A stretch of DNA of 54,849 bases from an uncultured Mycoplasmatota bacterium. GTDB lineage: Bacteria > Bacillota_I > Bacilli_A > RF39 > UBA660. Of this stretch, positions 1-8,138 are shown piece after piece; positions within the stretch are counted from its first letter, which is position 1, and each line of letters begins with the position of its first letter. The stretch covers positions 1 to 54,849 of the forward strand of contig CAMKMS010000005.1 of assembly GCA_946413985.1 (NCBI GenBank). The letters run 5' to 3'. Below the pieces are notes generated by a model. The model was not told the DNA's origin. It searched no databases and saw only the letters and a program-made list of their open reading frames with translations. The position numbers and the translations under genes are program-made.

Positions 1-552
1 TTATTCATTACTATATTTGCTCCATCAATTTATTTATCACTAATTACCTATGATGAAGCTATGCTTCCAACTGATTTTTTAATCAACTTTTCACTTCAAA
101 GAAGTGGTGTTCCTTTTCCAGCTTTAATTGAAGCATTTTTACTTATGATAACTTTTGAAATTCTTTATGAAGCAGATGCATTAACACCAACTAATCGTGG
201 TACTTCACTTTCTATTTTAGGGGCTCTTGTTCTAGGTGATGCGGCTGTTAGTGCTGGAATAGTTTCCCCTATTATGGTTATAGTAGTTGCTATTACTGCA
301 ATTTCATCCATTATTTTTACATATCAAGATTTTCAATCATTTATAAGATTTTATAGATATATAATAATGATTCTATCTTCTTTATTTGGTATGATTGGAA
401 TATTTTTTGGATTCTTATTTTTAATAACTAATCTCTGTAGTATCAAAACATTTAATAGACCCTATATTAATTTATTTAATACTTTTAAATCAAAGAAAAA
501 ACTTATTAAAAATGGTTTGTTAAGTCAAAATACTAACAAAAATATTAAATAA
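1..552 (+). CDS. gerAA: Spore germination receptor subunit A (GerA family), 3' part
   Basis: The reading frame is open from base 1, so the start lies outside the window. The visible ~183 residues match the C-terminal membrane half of GerAA/GerKA-type germinant receptor subunits: hydrophobic helices, a conserved-looking stretch around FPALIEAFLLMITFEILYEA, then GTSLSILGALVLGDAAV, and a basic C-terminal tail. In spores this family sits in the inner membrane with B and C subunits and triggers germination when germinant binds. Downstream plus-strand genes at 1626 and 2642 encode the C-like and B-like partners, supporting the assignment. An opposite-strand gene and a hairpin separate it from them, which is unusual for a gerA operon. 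Family confidence is high; the germinant cannot be inferred. Confidence 0.9.
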   Translation, partial: LFITIFAPSIYLSLITYDEAMLPTDFLINFSLQRSGVPFPALIEAFLLMITFEILYEADALTPTNRGTSLSILGALVLGDAAVSAGIVSPIMVIVVAITAISSIIFTYQDFQSFIRFYRYIIMILSSLFGMIGIFFGFLFLITNLCSIKTFNRPYINLFNTFKSKKKLIKNGLLSQNTNKNIK

Positions 553-641
553 ATGTAAGTACTTCATGATAAGAAGTATTCATAGTGTAAGATATATAAA
601 ACTTCATTAATAATCACATCGCTTAAATTTTAAATCATATA

Positions 642-688
642 AAAAAGTAAGATTGTATTCTTTATTATATAAAGTAACCTTACTTTTT
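642..688. terminator. Long-loop hairpin between convergent genes
   Basis: A 10-bp inverted repeat (642-651 with 679-688) encloses a 27-base loop and ends in a T-run. It lies between the gerAA stop and the stop of the opposite-strand gene at 711, so it could end transcription from both sides. The long loop makes it weaker than the other terminators here. Confidence 0.5.
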
Positions 689-710
689 ATTTCAAATCTT
701 TTTAATGTAA

Positions 711-1487
711 CTATATTGCAACAGCAATAATTTCATCCATGCTTAGTCCTAAACCTTCATATTCATATTCATACTTTCCATTTGATACGTAGTAGTTTAT
801 TACATTTCCTTCATTATTAATAGTTATTGAATATGTATATCCTCCTGGTGCTCCAGCTAAATCACTATATGATTTGTCTCCAACTTCTAATATAGAATCT
901 TCAATCCATTTATTCTGAGCTATATGATATATTGCCTTTGCATCATTTATGAAATTATTTTTTTCAATAGTATCACTACTAACCCATTTTGCATAAAGTG
1001 TTATATTACCAGTTGTTCCCTTTTTAATACTTGTAATACTTTTTTTAAATTCACTATCTTTATACCTTCCTTTAAATGTATATCCTTTTTTAGTTGGATT
1101 ACTTAAAGCAAATGTCTTTGTTGTAACAGAATATTTTGATTTGTTATTTTCATTATTAGTACCACCATTTAACTCATAGTTAATTGTATATGTTATCTTT
1201 TTCCAATGAGCATATAATGTGTGATCCTTAGTTTTTCTTACCAATGTAGTTGAATCAACCAATTCGCCATCAGTTTCTTTAGTGTACCATCCTAAAAATT
1301 TATATCCTTTTCTCTTTGGTGTATAAAACTTTTTATAGTTTTCTCCTTGATACATATTATATGTTTCTGTAGGAGTTCCACCATTTGCGTCATAAGTTAC
1401 TTTATAACTTCCTTCATCGCATACTGCATATACTTTTGGTATAAACAAAAGCGTAATTAATAGTAATAAAACTATTTTATTTTTCAT
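711..1487 (-). CDS. Secreted InlB B-repeat (Flg_new) protein
   Basis: About 258 residues. An N-terminal signal peptide ends near VYAVC. Two tandem InlB B-type (Listeria-Bacteroides, Flg_new) repeats follow, at about residues 25-95 and 100-170. They are recognisable by YDANGG / YELNGG, then KGYKFLGWY / KGYTFKGRY, then TLYAHW / TLYAKW. The last ~85 residues are unassigned, with no LPXTG motif or C-terminal membrane anchor. A GTG at 1499 would add four residues, but the ATG at 1487 sits behind an AAGGGAA stretch and begins the hydrophobic leader cleanly, so I chose it. The gene lies inverted inside a germination operon, so it was probably inserted there. A role in surface binding is inferred from the repeat family only. 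Confidence 0.75.
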   Translation of the reverse strand: MKNKIVLLLLITLLFIPKVYAVCDEGSYKVTYDANGGTPTETYNMYQGENYKKFYTPKRKGYKFLGWYTKETDGELVDSTTLVRKTKDHTLYAHWKKITYTINYELNGGTNNENNKSKYSVTTKTFALSNPTKKGYTFKGRYKDSEFKKSITSIKKGTTGNITLYAKWVSSDTIEKNNFINDAKAIYHIAQNKWIEDSILEVGDKSYSDLAGAPGGYTYSITINNEGNVINYYVSNGKYEYEYEGLGLSMDEIIAVAI

Positions 1488-1625
1488 TTCCCTTATCACC
1501 TCTTATTATTATTGTAAATCTTTTTATTTTAAAAAACATGTTTTTATACCTTAGTTATTCTAATAATTTAATTATTATTTATACATTTTTAATCCAATAA
1601 TGCAAACACTAATACTAGGTGGAAT

Positions 1626-2642
1626 ATGAAGAAAATAATTATTGTTGTTGTTAGTATTTTATTACTTAGTGGTTGCTATGACTATAGTGAAATAGATGAT
1701 ATATCTATTATTACTGGAATATTACTAGATTATCATAACAATCAATATGAAATGATAAGCGAAGTTCTTGAAAATGAAAAGGAAAGCAAAATAAACATTT
1801 ATAAAACATCCTGTAAAAGTATTAACTTATGTTTATTAAAAATATCAGAAGAATCAAATAAAGAATTATTTATTTCACATTTAAAAGCATTAATACTAAC
1901 AGATAGAACAATTAATAAAGATACAAGTTTCTATGACTATTTTTTAAGGAATTCAAAATCTAAAATGAATTTTTATGTTTATTATATTGAAGATCAATAC
2001 ATAGATAAATTATTTAATAATAATAAAAACACATCACTTTTTTTAAAAGACATAATAGATTATAATACAAGGAATTACTCTTCATTAATAAAACTATCAT
2101 TTACTGATATGATTCAAAAAAATATTGAGTATGGAATTATTAACATTTATCCAAGCATAACTATTGATGATGAAAAAGTATATATTGATAAGCTTGTTTC
2201 ATTTAATAAAGAAAATAAAACTATTCTTAGTAATACAGAAAGTGTTATTTATAATATTCTTTTAAATAATGCTATTTCTTCTTATATTACTATTCCTTGT
2301 GATAATGAAAACTTCACATTAAAACTAAGTAAATCTAAGTCTAAATACAAATATGATAATAAATTAACAATAAACATTAATAATAATGCAATATTATCTA
2401 GTTATAATTGTAAATATGACTTAAATGAAAAAGAATCAATTAATATATTAGAACAATTATCAAATGATTATATAAAAAACAAATCATATGAATTACTAAA
2501 ACTATCTAAAAATAACAATACTGATTTTCTAGGAATAACAAGATATATTTACAAACATAATAAAGAAAAAATAAATTTAAATAATATTAATGAAGTTATT
2601 TATGTAAATACAAAAATAACTTCTATAGGAGAAAGTAGATAA
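1626..2642 (+). CDS. gerAC: Germination receptor lipoprotein subunit C, Ger(x)C family
   Basis: 338 residues with a lipoprotein signal: basic start, hydrophobic core and lipobox LSGC with Cys17. The mature start (YDYSEIDDISIITGILLDY) is typical of Ger(x)C proteins, which begin with a Trp/Tyr-Asp-x-x-Glu-Ile segment followed by an 'x-G-I-D' strand. Length is close to the family's usual 350-400 residues. The start is set by an AGGTGG site six bases upstream. The stop and the ATG of the next gene share a base, so it is translationally coupled to the B-like permease. The order here is A-C-B rather than the common A-B-C. In spores this subunit is an inner-membrane lipoprotein of the germinant receptor. 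Confidence 0.85.
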   Translation: MKKIIIVVVSILLLSGCYDYSEIDDISIITGILLDYHNNQYEMISEVLENEKESKINIYKTSCKSINLCLLKISEESNKELFISHLKALILTDRTINKDTSFYDYFLRNSKSKMNFYVYYIEDQYIDKLFNNNKNTSLFLKDIIDYNTRNYSSLIKLSFTDMIQKNIEYGIINIYPSITIDDEKVYIDKLVSFNKENKTILSNTESVIYNILLNNAISSYITIPCDNENFTLKLSKSKSKYKYDNKLTININNNAILSSYNCKYDLNEKESINILEQLSNDYIKNKSYELLKLSKNNNTDFLGITRYIYKHNKEKINLNNINEVIYVNTKITSIGESR

Positions 2643-3709
2643 TGAAAAATAATAAAATAAATAGTTTTGGTTTTTCAACATTACTATTATCACTTTCAAG
2701 TTCTGCTTTTTATGGAACATTTAGTTCTTATATAATATATAAAACAAAAACAGATTCATTTCTTACAATCATAATTGGTTTTATAATATCACTATTATTA
2801 TCAAAAATGGTTTTACATCTTTTTAACAAATATCCAAATAAAACATATATTGATAGAAATAAACCAAATAATATATCAATAATCTTATATATTATTTTAT
2901 CTATATTTACATATATTCTATTATCATTAAGATTATCTGTATTTTTATCAAATCAATATTTAGTAAATACACCAAATTATATTATATTATTAATGATATT
3001 ATTTATTACATACTATACAAGTACAAAAGATATTGTAACAATTACCAAAGTATCAATTATTACATCTTTTATATCAATTATAATTTTTATTTTTGACTTT
3101 ATTAGTTTAATCCCTGAAATTAATATTGAAAACTATTATCCATTATTTATTACAAATCCTAAAGATATAATAATTACTTCATTATTATTTTCTATTTATT
3201 TTACTACTCTAATTGTATTTTTAAATACATTTAAAAAAAGTCAAATATATGATTTAAATAATTATAATAAATATTATTATATTATGATGATAACATCAGT
3301 AACTATTATTATTTTAAATATTTTTACAACTATTGGAGTGTCAGGTTATAGTGTTAATAATTTATTTGATTATCCTGTATATACTACATTAAAGAGAATT
3401 CATTTATTCTCATTTTTGGATTCAATGGAAAATATAAGTATAATGCTTTGGATTCTTTTTATTATTAATTCATGTAATATTAATTTATTTTTTATTAAAT
3501 CTATAATAAAAGATTATTATAAAATATCTCAAAAGAAAAACAACATAATACATTTTATACTACTGATTATATCTTTCTTAATTTCTATATTTGTTTTTAA
3601 AGATGAATTTAATGAATCATATGACTATATATTAATTCCAACTATAATTTCTATATTACTATTGCTTTTACAATTTATTTCAAATATAAAAGATAGATTA
3701 AAATCTTAA
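2642..3709 (+). CDS. gerAB: Germination receptor permease-like subunit B
   Basis: 355 residues, almost entirely hydrophobic, with about ten predicted membrane helices. It belongs to the GerAB/spore permease family (APC superfamily), which forms the membrane core of germinant receptors and carries the ligand pocket in characterised members. It follows the C subunit with a one-base overlap and ends inside a strong inverted repeat that probably terminates the operon. The sequence is rich in Ile and Asn from A/T bias, so helix ends are approximate. The short segment SVFLSNQYLVNTPNYII near residue 100 and the N-terminal FSTLLLSLSSSAFYG fit the family pattern. Assignment rests on hydropathy plus gene context more than on a single motif. 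Confidence 0.8.
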   Translation: MKNNKINSFGFSTLLLSLSSSAFYGTFSSYIIYKTKTDSFLTIIIGFIISLLLSKMVLHLFNKYPNKTYIDRNKPNNISIILYIILSIFTYILLSLRLSVFLSNQYLVNTPNYIILLMILFITYYTSTKDIVTITKVSIITSFISIIIFIFDFISLIPEINIENYYPLFITNPKDIIITSLLFSIYFTTLIVFLNTFKKSQIYDLNNYNKYYYIMMITSVTIIILNIFTTIGVSGYSVNNLFDYPVYTTLKRIHLFSFLDSMENISIMLWILFIINSCNINLFFIKSIIKDYYKISQKKNNIIHFILLIISFLISIFVFKDEFNESYDYILIPTIISILLLLLQFISNIKDRLKS

Positions 3710-3717
3710 TCTATCTT
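3690..3717. terminator. Bidirectional terminator shared by two convergent genes
   Basis: A perfect 12-bp stem (3690-3701 with 3706-3717) and a 4-base loop contain both stop codons: gerAB at 3707-3709 and the opposite gene at 3711-3713. T-rich tracts lie on both sides. Confidence 0.85.
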
Positions 3718-4202
3718 CTTTTTCTAGTATTACCAATTTTACTTCTTAAATAATTTTCCATTTCTTCATCAGATTTTAAATTAACATATGCTTTAAATGA
3801 TTTATTATTTTTATAGATTGTTCTTCTTTCTACTTTATTTTTCTTAAAAGTAAATTGATCAGTTGATGAATATTCTTTTTCACTTCCAAATACTAAATCA
3901 AATAATCTATAGAAATTAGAATGAATATAATATTTATCATCTTTATTCAAAATAACACCATAATACATTTTATTTTCTTCTCCATTTGAAATAGCGCCAT
4001 TAAATCTAACTATACTACCTTCATTTTGTAATGTTAAAAAAACTAAATCATATTTTGTGGGTGAAGCACTAGTAAAATTATATATACTATCTGTTAATTC
4101 TTTTGAATTAATTATTAAATTTAAGTAAAAATTTCTATCCTCTTTATTCATATTAGAACATGGAAATAATTGTTCTATTAAAACTTCTTCTTCTTTGCTC
4201 AT
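3711..4202 (-). CDS. Hypothetical cytosolic protein
   Basis: 163 residues with no signal peptide or membrane helix, mixed alpha/beta composition and a very basic C-terminus (SKIGNTRKRR). I recognise no family. A GTG at 4211 would add three residues, but GGGGTGA sits six bases before the ATG at 4202, so that start is preferred. The gene is convergent with gerAB, shares its terminator, and lies upstream of khpA-rpsP in map order but on the same strand, so it is transcribed after them. The weak hairpin at 4264-4280 separates it from khpA. Repeated Lys/Arg near the end would be compatible with nucleic-acid or ribosome binding, but that is speculation. Confidence 0.65.
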   Translation of the reverse strand: MSKEEEVLIEQLFPCSNMNKEDRNFYLNLIINSKELTDSIYNFTSASPTKYDLVFLTLQNEGSIVRFNGAISNGEENKMYYGVILNKDDKYYIHSNFYRLFDLVFGSEKEYSSTDQFTFKKNKVERRTIYKNNKSFKAYVNLKSDEEMENYLRSKIGNTRKRR

Positions 4203-4263
4203 ATATTTCACCCCATCAAAGCATTATTTATTATACATAATATTTATTTTTTTGCAAGTAAAA

Positions 4264-4280
4264 AGGAACAAAATGTTCCT
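4264..4280 (-). terminator. Small hairpin after khpA
   Basis: A perfect 7-bp stem (AGGAACA / TGTTCCT) with an AAA loop overlaps the khpA stop codon. On the minus strand it is followed by TTTTACTTGC, a poor U-tract, so termination may be partial. Confidence 0.5.
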
Positions 4281-4521
4281 AAAATGAATCTATATTAACT
4301 CTAACTTTATTATTACCTTCATTATAAGCTTTAGCTTGTATCAATGTTTTTATACTTGAAGCTATCTTTCCTCTTTTACCTATTACACGACCCATATCTT
4401 CTTCACTTACAGCAATTTCAATGACAGTCTCCTCGTCATCTTCAAATTGTTGTACTTTAACTAGATCTGGTTCTTTAACAAGTTTTTTTACAATTAACTC
4501 AGAAAAATCAACTAAATTCAT
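4279..4521 (-). CDS. khpA: KH-domain RNA-binding protein KhpA (YlqC family)
   Basis: 80 residues consisting of a single KH domain. The RNA-gripping loop is visible as VIGKRGKIASSIKTL (GxxG = GKRG), preceded by the acidic strand typical of the family (IEIAVSEEDMGRVIG). It matches the length of KhpA/YlqC proteins, which partner KhpB in RNA binding and influence cell division and envelope growth in streptococci. It follows rpsP with a stop/start overlap at base 4521, the standard Bacillota arrangement (rpsP-khpA-rimM-trmD). Here rimM and trmD do not follow. Confidence 0.95.
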   Translation of the reverse strand: MNLVDFSELIVKKLVKEPDLVKVQQFEDDEETVIEIAVSEEDMGRVIGKRGKIASSIKTLIQAKAYNEGNNKVRVNIDSF

Positions 4522-4790
4522 TATTTACTCTTTTTAGAATTATGGAATTCTTCCATAACACCTACTTCACTTAAAATATTCTTAGCTGTATCTGTAGGTT
4601 GAGCTCCTTCCTTAAGCCATTTTAAAGCAGATTCCTTATTAACATTATACTTTTCTGCATCTAGTGGCATATAAGTTCCAATAGATTCAATTATATTTCC
4701 ATCTCTTTTAGCTCTAGAATCAGCAACTACTAAACGATAAAAAGGTCTTTTCTTAGCGCCCATTCTTTTTAATCTAATCTTAACTGCCAT
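4521..4790 (-). CDS. rpsP: 30S ribosomal protein S16
   Basis: 89 residues, normal for bS16. The N-terminus [20 protein letters not shown] and the following DSRAKRDG and [10 protein letters not shown] segments are diagnostic. It binds 16S rRNA early in 30S assembly. The start is set by a strong AAGGAGTG site, and a near-consensus promoter lies at 4817-4845. Together with khpA it forms a short operon. Confidence 0.98.
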   Translation of the reverse strand: MAVKIRLKRMGAKKRPFYRLVVADSRAKRDGNIIESIGTYMPLDAEKYNVNKESALKWLKEGAQPTDTAKNILSEVGVMEEFHNSKKSK

Positions 4791-4816
4791 AATACACTCC
4801 TTCCTTTGCTCTTACA

Positions 4817-4845
4817 ATAATACTATACTTTAATTGTTCTGTCAA
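4817..4845 (-). promoter_or_regulatory. Sigma-A promoter of rpsP-khpA
   Basis: On the minus strand a perfect TTGACA (4840-4845), a 17-base spacer and TATTAT (4817-4822) lie just upstream of the rpsP ribosome site. Confidence 0.85.
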
Positions 4846-4895
4846 CCTTTTTTTGTTTACAGAAGCAAAAAATCATTATTAATTTAAGTATTTAA

Positions 4896-4919
4896 AAAGT
4901 GATTATTAAAAATCACTTT
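4896..4919 (-). terminator. Terminator at end of the wall-polymer cluster
   Basis: A 9-bp stem (4896-4904 with 4911-4919) with a 6-base loop, read on the minus strand, spans the stop of the HAD gene and is followed by a short T/A-rich tract. Confidence 0.6.
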
Positions 4920-5518
4920 CTATTTTTAAATTTATAACCTCTTTTATATGTTACTATTCTATTTCCTTCAACAACATAACCTATTTTTGCCATTTCAAGC
5001 ATTGGTATATCTACTTCTGAATCAGTATATGCAGAAGCAATTGTAGCATTAGGAAGCATTTCTTTTAATCTTCTCATCTTTTCAGCTCCTTTACAATTAG
5101 ACCCCACAATATTTCCATCTGAATCTGTTTTTGTAGCAATAACACATTTTACACCAAGTCTTCTTGCAAAAACACTAACCCACAAATCATAAGATGCACT
5201 AACTATTACATCATTTACTGTTTTTCTAGAATTGTAAAATGGTTTAATCTTTTTCATATGTTTTGAAACAAAAGTATTAATAAATTTTGGATAATTAGGA
5301 ATTTTAAATATAAATGATAACATTGCAGTTTTAACACTTTCAAAACTAGCAAATCCAGCTTCATATTCTTTTTGTAGTTTTTTTGCTTCTTTTAATGATT
5401 TCATAGTAATAAATGGATGAGTCTTCAAACCATACATAACAATATCTCTACATGTATCCCCATCATAAATTGTTCCATCAAAATCATATATACAAATATT
5501 ACCATTATAATCGTACAT
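4913..5518 (-). CDS. HAD-IB family phosphatase (SerB-like fold)
   Basis: 201 residues with all four HAD motifs. Motif I is IYDFDGTIYDGDT (nucleophile and acid/base Asp), motif II is VSASYD (Ser), motif III is the Lys in NCKGAEKMRRL, and motif IV is YTDSEVDIPML. The cap between motifs I and II fits subclass IB (phosphoserine phosphatase-like). It is a soluble phosphomonoesterase; the substrate is not evident. It is the last gene after tagG-tagH, 15 bases downstream with AAGGGAG as ribosome site, so it is probably co-transcribed with the wall polymer genes. It may act on a phosphorylated precursor or by-product of that pathway, which is inference from position only. Confidence 0.8.
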   Translation of the reverse strand: MYDYNGNICIYDFDGTIYDGDTCRDIVMYGLKTHPFITMKSLKEAKKLQKEYEAGFASFESVKTAMLSFIFKIPNYPKFINTFVSKHMKKIKPFYNSRKTVNDVIVSASYDLWVSVFARRLGVKCVIATKTDSDGNIVGSNCKGAEKMRRLKEMLPNATIASAYTDSEVDIPMLEMAKIGYVVEGNRIVTYKRGYKFKNRK

Positions 5519-5533
5519 ATATATTTCTCCCTT

Positions 5534-6271
5534 TTAATCCATTTTCATAAAATCTTCATATTCAGTCATAATAGTTTGAGGATCTCCCTGATCTCTTATA
5601 ACTCCCTCATGTAACCAAATAACTTTATCGCATAATTCAACTAATGTTTTTGTACTATGAGATACTATTACAACTGTTCTATCATCTTGACTAATTAATT
5701 CTTTCATTTTGTTATAACTTTTTTGTTTAAATCTTACATCTCCTACGCTTAATACTTCATCAATAAGCATAATATCTGTTTCTAATATGGCTGTTATTGA
5801 AAATGCAAGTTTTGAATGCATTCCTGAACTATAACTTCTAACAGGTTTATAAATAAAATCACCAAGTTCAGAAAATTCAATTATTTCATCTAACTTTTCT
5901 TCTATCTCTTCTTTTGAATATCCAAGCAATAAACCAGACAAAAATATGTTTTCATAACCTGTTAATCTTTTTTGAAATCCTACTCCTATAGAAAGAAGAG
6001 ATATAGAATTTCCATGAAGATTAATTGATCCTTTATCTGGACTAAATATACCTGATATTGCTCTTAAAAGAGTTGATTTACCAGAGCCATTCTTTCCTGT
6101 AATACCAAGTATTTGTCCTTTAGGCACTTCAAAAGAAACACCTTTTACAGCTTTAAATAATTTTCCACTACCTTTACCTTTAAGACCATTCTTTTTTAAA
6201 GAGAATCTATTCATATCTCTATAATATACATGAAGGTCTTTAACAGTAATTGCTATTTCATCTTTTTCCAT
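5534..6271 (-). CDS. tagH: Teichoic acid ABC exporter, ATP-binding subunit TagH-like
   Basis: 245 residues. Walker A GKNGSGKS (~59-66), signature SYSSGMHSKLAFS and Walker B IMLIDEVLSVGD identify an ABC ATPase of the polysaccharide/teichoic acid export (TagH/Wzt, ABCA-like) subfamily, in which 'SSGM' and 'EVLSVGD' are characteristic. It powers transfer of lipid-linked wall polymer across the membrane with TagG. It lacks the long C-terminal extension of B. subtilis TagH. It overlaps the tagG stop by one base. Its place between the permease and ten polymer genes makes the role secure, though whether the polymer is a teichoic acid or a phosphate-containing capsule is not settled. Confidence 0.93.
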   Translation of the reverse strand: MEKDEIAITVKDLHVYYRDMNRFSLKKNGLKGKGSGKLFKAVKGVSFEVPKGQILGITGKNGSGKSTLLRAISGIFSPDKGSINLHGNSISLLSIGVGFQKRLTGYENIFLSGLLLGYSKEEIEEKLDEIIEFSELGDFIYKPVRSYSSGMHSKLAFSITAILETDIMLIDEVLSVGDVRFKQKSYNKMKELISQDDRTVVIVSHSTKTLVELCDKVIWLHEGVIRDQGDPQTIMTEYEDFMKMD

Positions 6272-7059
6272 TATTTCATCACCTTCACATATGTATTTTC
6301 ATATTTATATATTGTTCTAATACCTAATATACTTAATAAGACACCTACTGTAAACCACACAAATAGCCAAATTCCAACAGGAAATGATTTATATAACAAA
6401 ACATTTCTAGCATTATAAATAATATTTGCCATTGGATTTAATTCAAGAAGAATTGTTCTATAAACGACATTATGAATTTTAGCACTTAAGTCATAGAATA
6501 CACCAGTAAAATAGAACATCATTCTAAGTACTATTGAAGTAATGTTTGTTAAGTCTTCAACAAATACCCCAACATGCATCATTAATGTACAAACACCAAA
6601 TGTAAAAACTATTGCAGTTAATATAATTGGAACTATCCATAATATCGTCCATGAAATAGATACTCTATATATAATCATAAATATAGCACATAAAACAAAT
6701 GATACAAGCATCTTAAAACCATTTTCTGCTATTTTTACAATTAACAAAATATATTTAGGTAAATATACTTTAGTAACAGTTTCTTTATTTGTTTGAACTA
6801 ATCTCACACTAGCTGTAACAGTTTTATTAAAGAAACTCCATAATGTTAAACCTATAAAAATAAATACTGGCAAACATTCTACTTTTTGTTTGAAAATAAT
6901 GCCTGCTAAAAAAGTATATATTAGCATAAAACACAATGGTTCAAGTACTAACCATAACCATCCCAAATAAGAACCAATTACTTCTGATTTAAGGTTTGCT
7001 TTAGTAGAATATATAATATAATTCTTATATTTCTTTATATCTTTTATAAATCTTTTCAT
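6271..7059 (-). CDS. tagG: Teichoic acid ABC exporter, permease subunit TagG-like
   Basis: 262 residues in an ABC-2 type membrane domain with about six helices. The N-terminus (KYKNYIIYSTKANLKSEVIG-type amphipathic stretch, then LGWLWLVLEPL) is typical of TagG/KpsM/RfbA exporters, as are the segment NPMANIIYNARN and the C-terminal basic tail. The longer frame opens at 7098, but AAGGAG five bases before the ATG at 7059 gives the family-like start MKRFIKD. It pairs with TagH, overlapping it by one base, to flip undecaprenyl-linked polymer outward. Confidence 0.92.
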   Translation of the reverse strand: MKRFIKDIKKYKNYIIYSTKANLKSEVIGSYLGWLWLVLEPLCFMLIYTFLAGIIFKQKVECLPVFIFIGLTLWSFFNKTVTASVRLVQTNKETVTKVYLPKYILLIVKIAENGFKMLVSFVLCAIFMIIYRVSISWTILWIVPIILTAIVFTFGVCTLMMHVGVFVEDLTNITSIVLRMMFYFTGVFYDLSAKIHNVVYRTILLELNPMANIIYNARNVLLYKSFPVGIWLFVWFTVGVLLSILGIRTIYKYENTYVKVMK

Positions 7060-7106
7060 ACTATCTCCTTCAAGCACATACATTTTATCATAAAACAATT
7101 ATATTA

Positions 7107-8138
7107 TCAATTTAATGATTTAATATTTACTTTTCCAATTAGAATTGGTATATATTTCTTTACTAATAATGCAAACGGATACATAAAAATTGTTAATACA
7201 ATTGATAATCCTAACATACCCAAATTTGTAGTAAATATTTTTTTATAAAGATATAATACGACTAAAATAAAAGAATAATGATATCCTAGATAGAATAGAG
7301 TATTTTGACCAATTCCTTTAAAAAATTTTGATTTTTTCATAAATAAATTAACAAATATAATTAATGCTATTATTGTGCATAAACTACTAATGTAAAATAA
7401 TACAAATGAGCCATATAAATTAGAATACATACTAACTCTTCTATTAAAGAATTGAGTAATGAAACCAATTATTCCAAGAGCTCCTCCACTAATAAGCATT
7501 ATCATTTTATTATTAAATATAACTTTAAATTTATTAATATATTTCATAAACAAATATCCCAAATAATAGAATACTATTGCCGTAAATACTGTATTTAAAT
7601 GAAAAGGAATTGGATCATTATAACCAGAAACACTTATAACATAACCAATTAAACCACTTATTGATACACATATTCCTAAGTTAAAATCATTAGTTGAATA
7701 TTTCTTTAAAAAATAAAATATTATTTCGGATATAAATAAAGTTATAATAAACCATGTTTGACTTCCCGCACATGGAACTAAAGTTGCATGTGAGACAAAT
7801 ATTCCAAAGAAATAATCTAAAGCATCAAAATCAATGACAATATTATAATGGAATAACACTGCCCAAATAATATAACAAACAATATTAATAGCTAAATATG
7901 GAATTATTAGGCCTTTTATTCTTTTCTTTAAGTAATCTTTAAAAGATAATTTATCAGAATCCTTAAAAGTAAGCCCACTTATAAAAAAGAAAAGTGGCAT
8001 ATGAAAGGAATAAATGTATCTTCTAATTCTCCATTTATTTGTAGGAAAAACATGCCCCCATATTACAAGAAACATCCCAATTCCTCTTAATGTATCAATC
8101 CAATCAATTCTTTTAATTTCAATTTTTTTCATTTTCAT
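7107..8138 (-). CDS. Membrane acyltransferase, family 3 (OafA-like)
   Basis: 343 residues with about ten membrane helices. The N-terminus has the family signature DWIDTLRGIGMFLVIWGH, containing the His thought to be catalytic, then the Arg-rich IRRYIYSFHMPLFFFISG. Such proteins acylate (often O-acetylate) extracytoplasmic glycans or polymers, using acyl-CoA from inside. It overlaps the end of the glycerophosphotransferase-family gene by 20 bases, so it is co-translated with wall polymer enzymes. It lacks the SGNH domain seen in many OafA proteins. Predicted job: modifying the exported polymer or peptidoglycan. The start follows an AAAGG site six bases before the ATG; a second in-frame ATG lies two codons later. 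Confidence 0.88.
   Translation of the reverse strand: MKMKKIEIKRIDWIDTLRGIGMFLVIWGHVFPTNKWRIRRYIYSFHMPLFFFISGLTFKDSDKLSFKDYLKKRIKGLIIPYLAINIVCYIIWAVLFHYNIVIDFDALDYFFGIFVSHATLVPCAGSQTWFIITLFISEIIFYFLKKYSTNDFNLGICVSISGLIGYVISVSGYNDPIPFHLNTVFTAIVFYYLGYLFMKYINKFKVIFNNKMIMLISGGALGIIGFITQFFNRRVSMYSNLYGSFVLFYISSLCTIIALIIFVNLFMKKSKFFKGIGQNTLFYLGYHYSFILVVLYLYKKIFTTNLGMLGLSIVLTIFMYPFALLVKKYIPILIGKVNIKSLN

Noticed and set aside
1500-1625. Sporulation sigma-G promoter before gerAC
   Set aside because: A CATACTA-like AATACTA occurs at about 1610, but it overlaps the ribosome site and no TGAATA-like -35 is in range.
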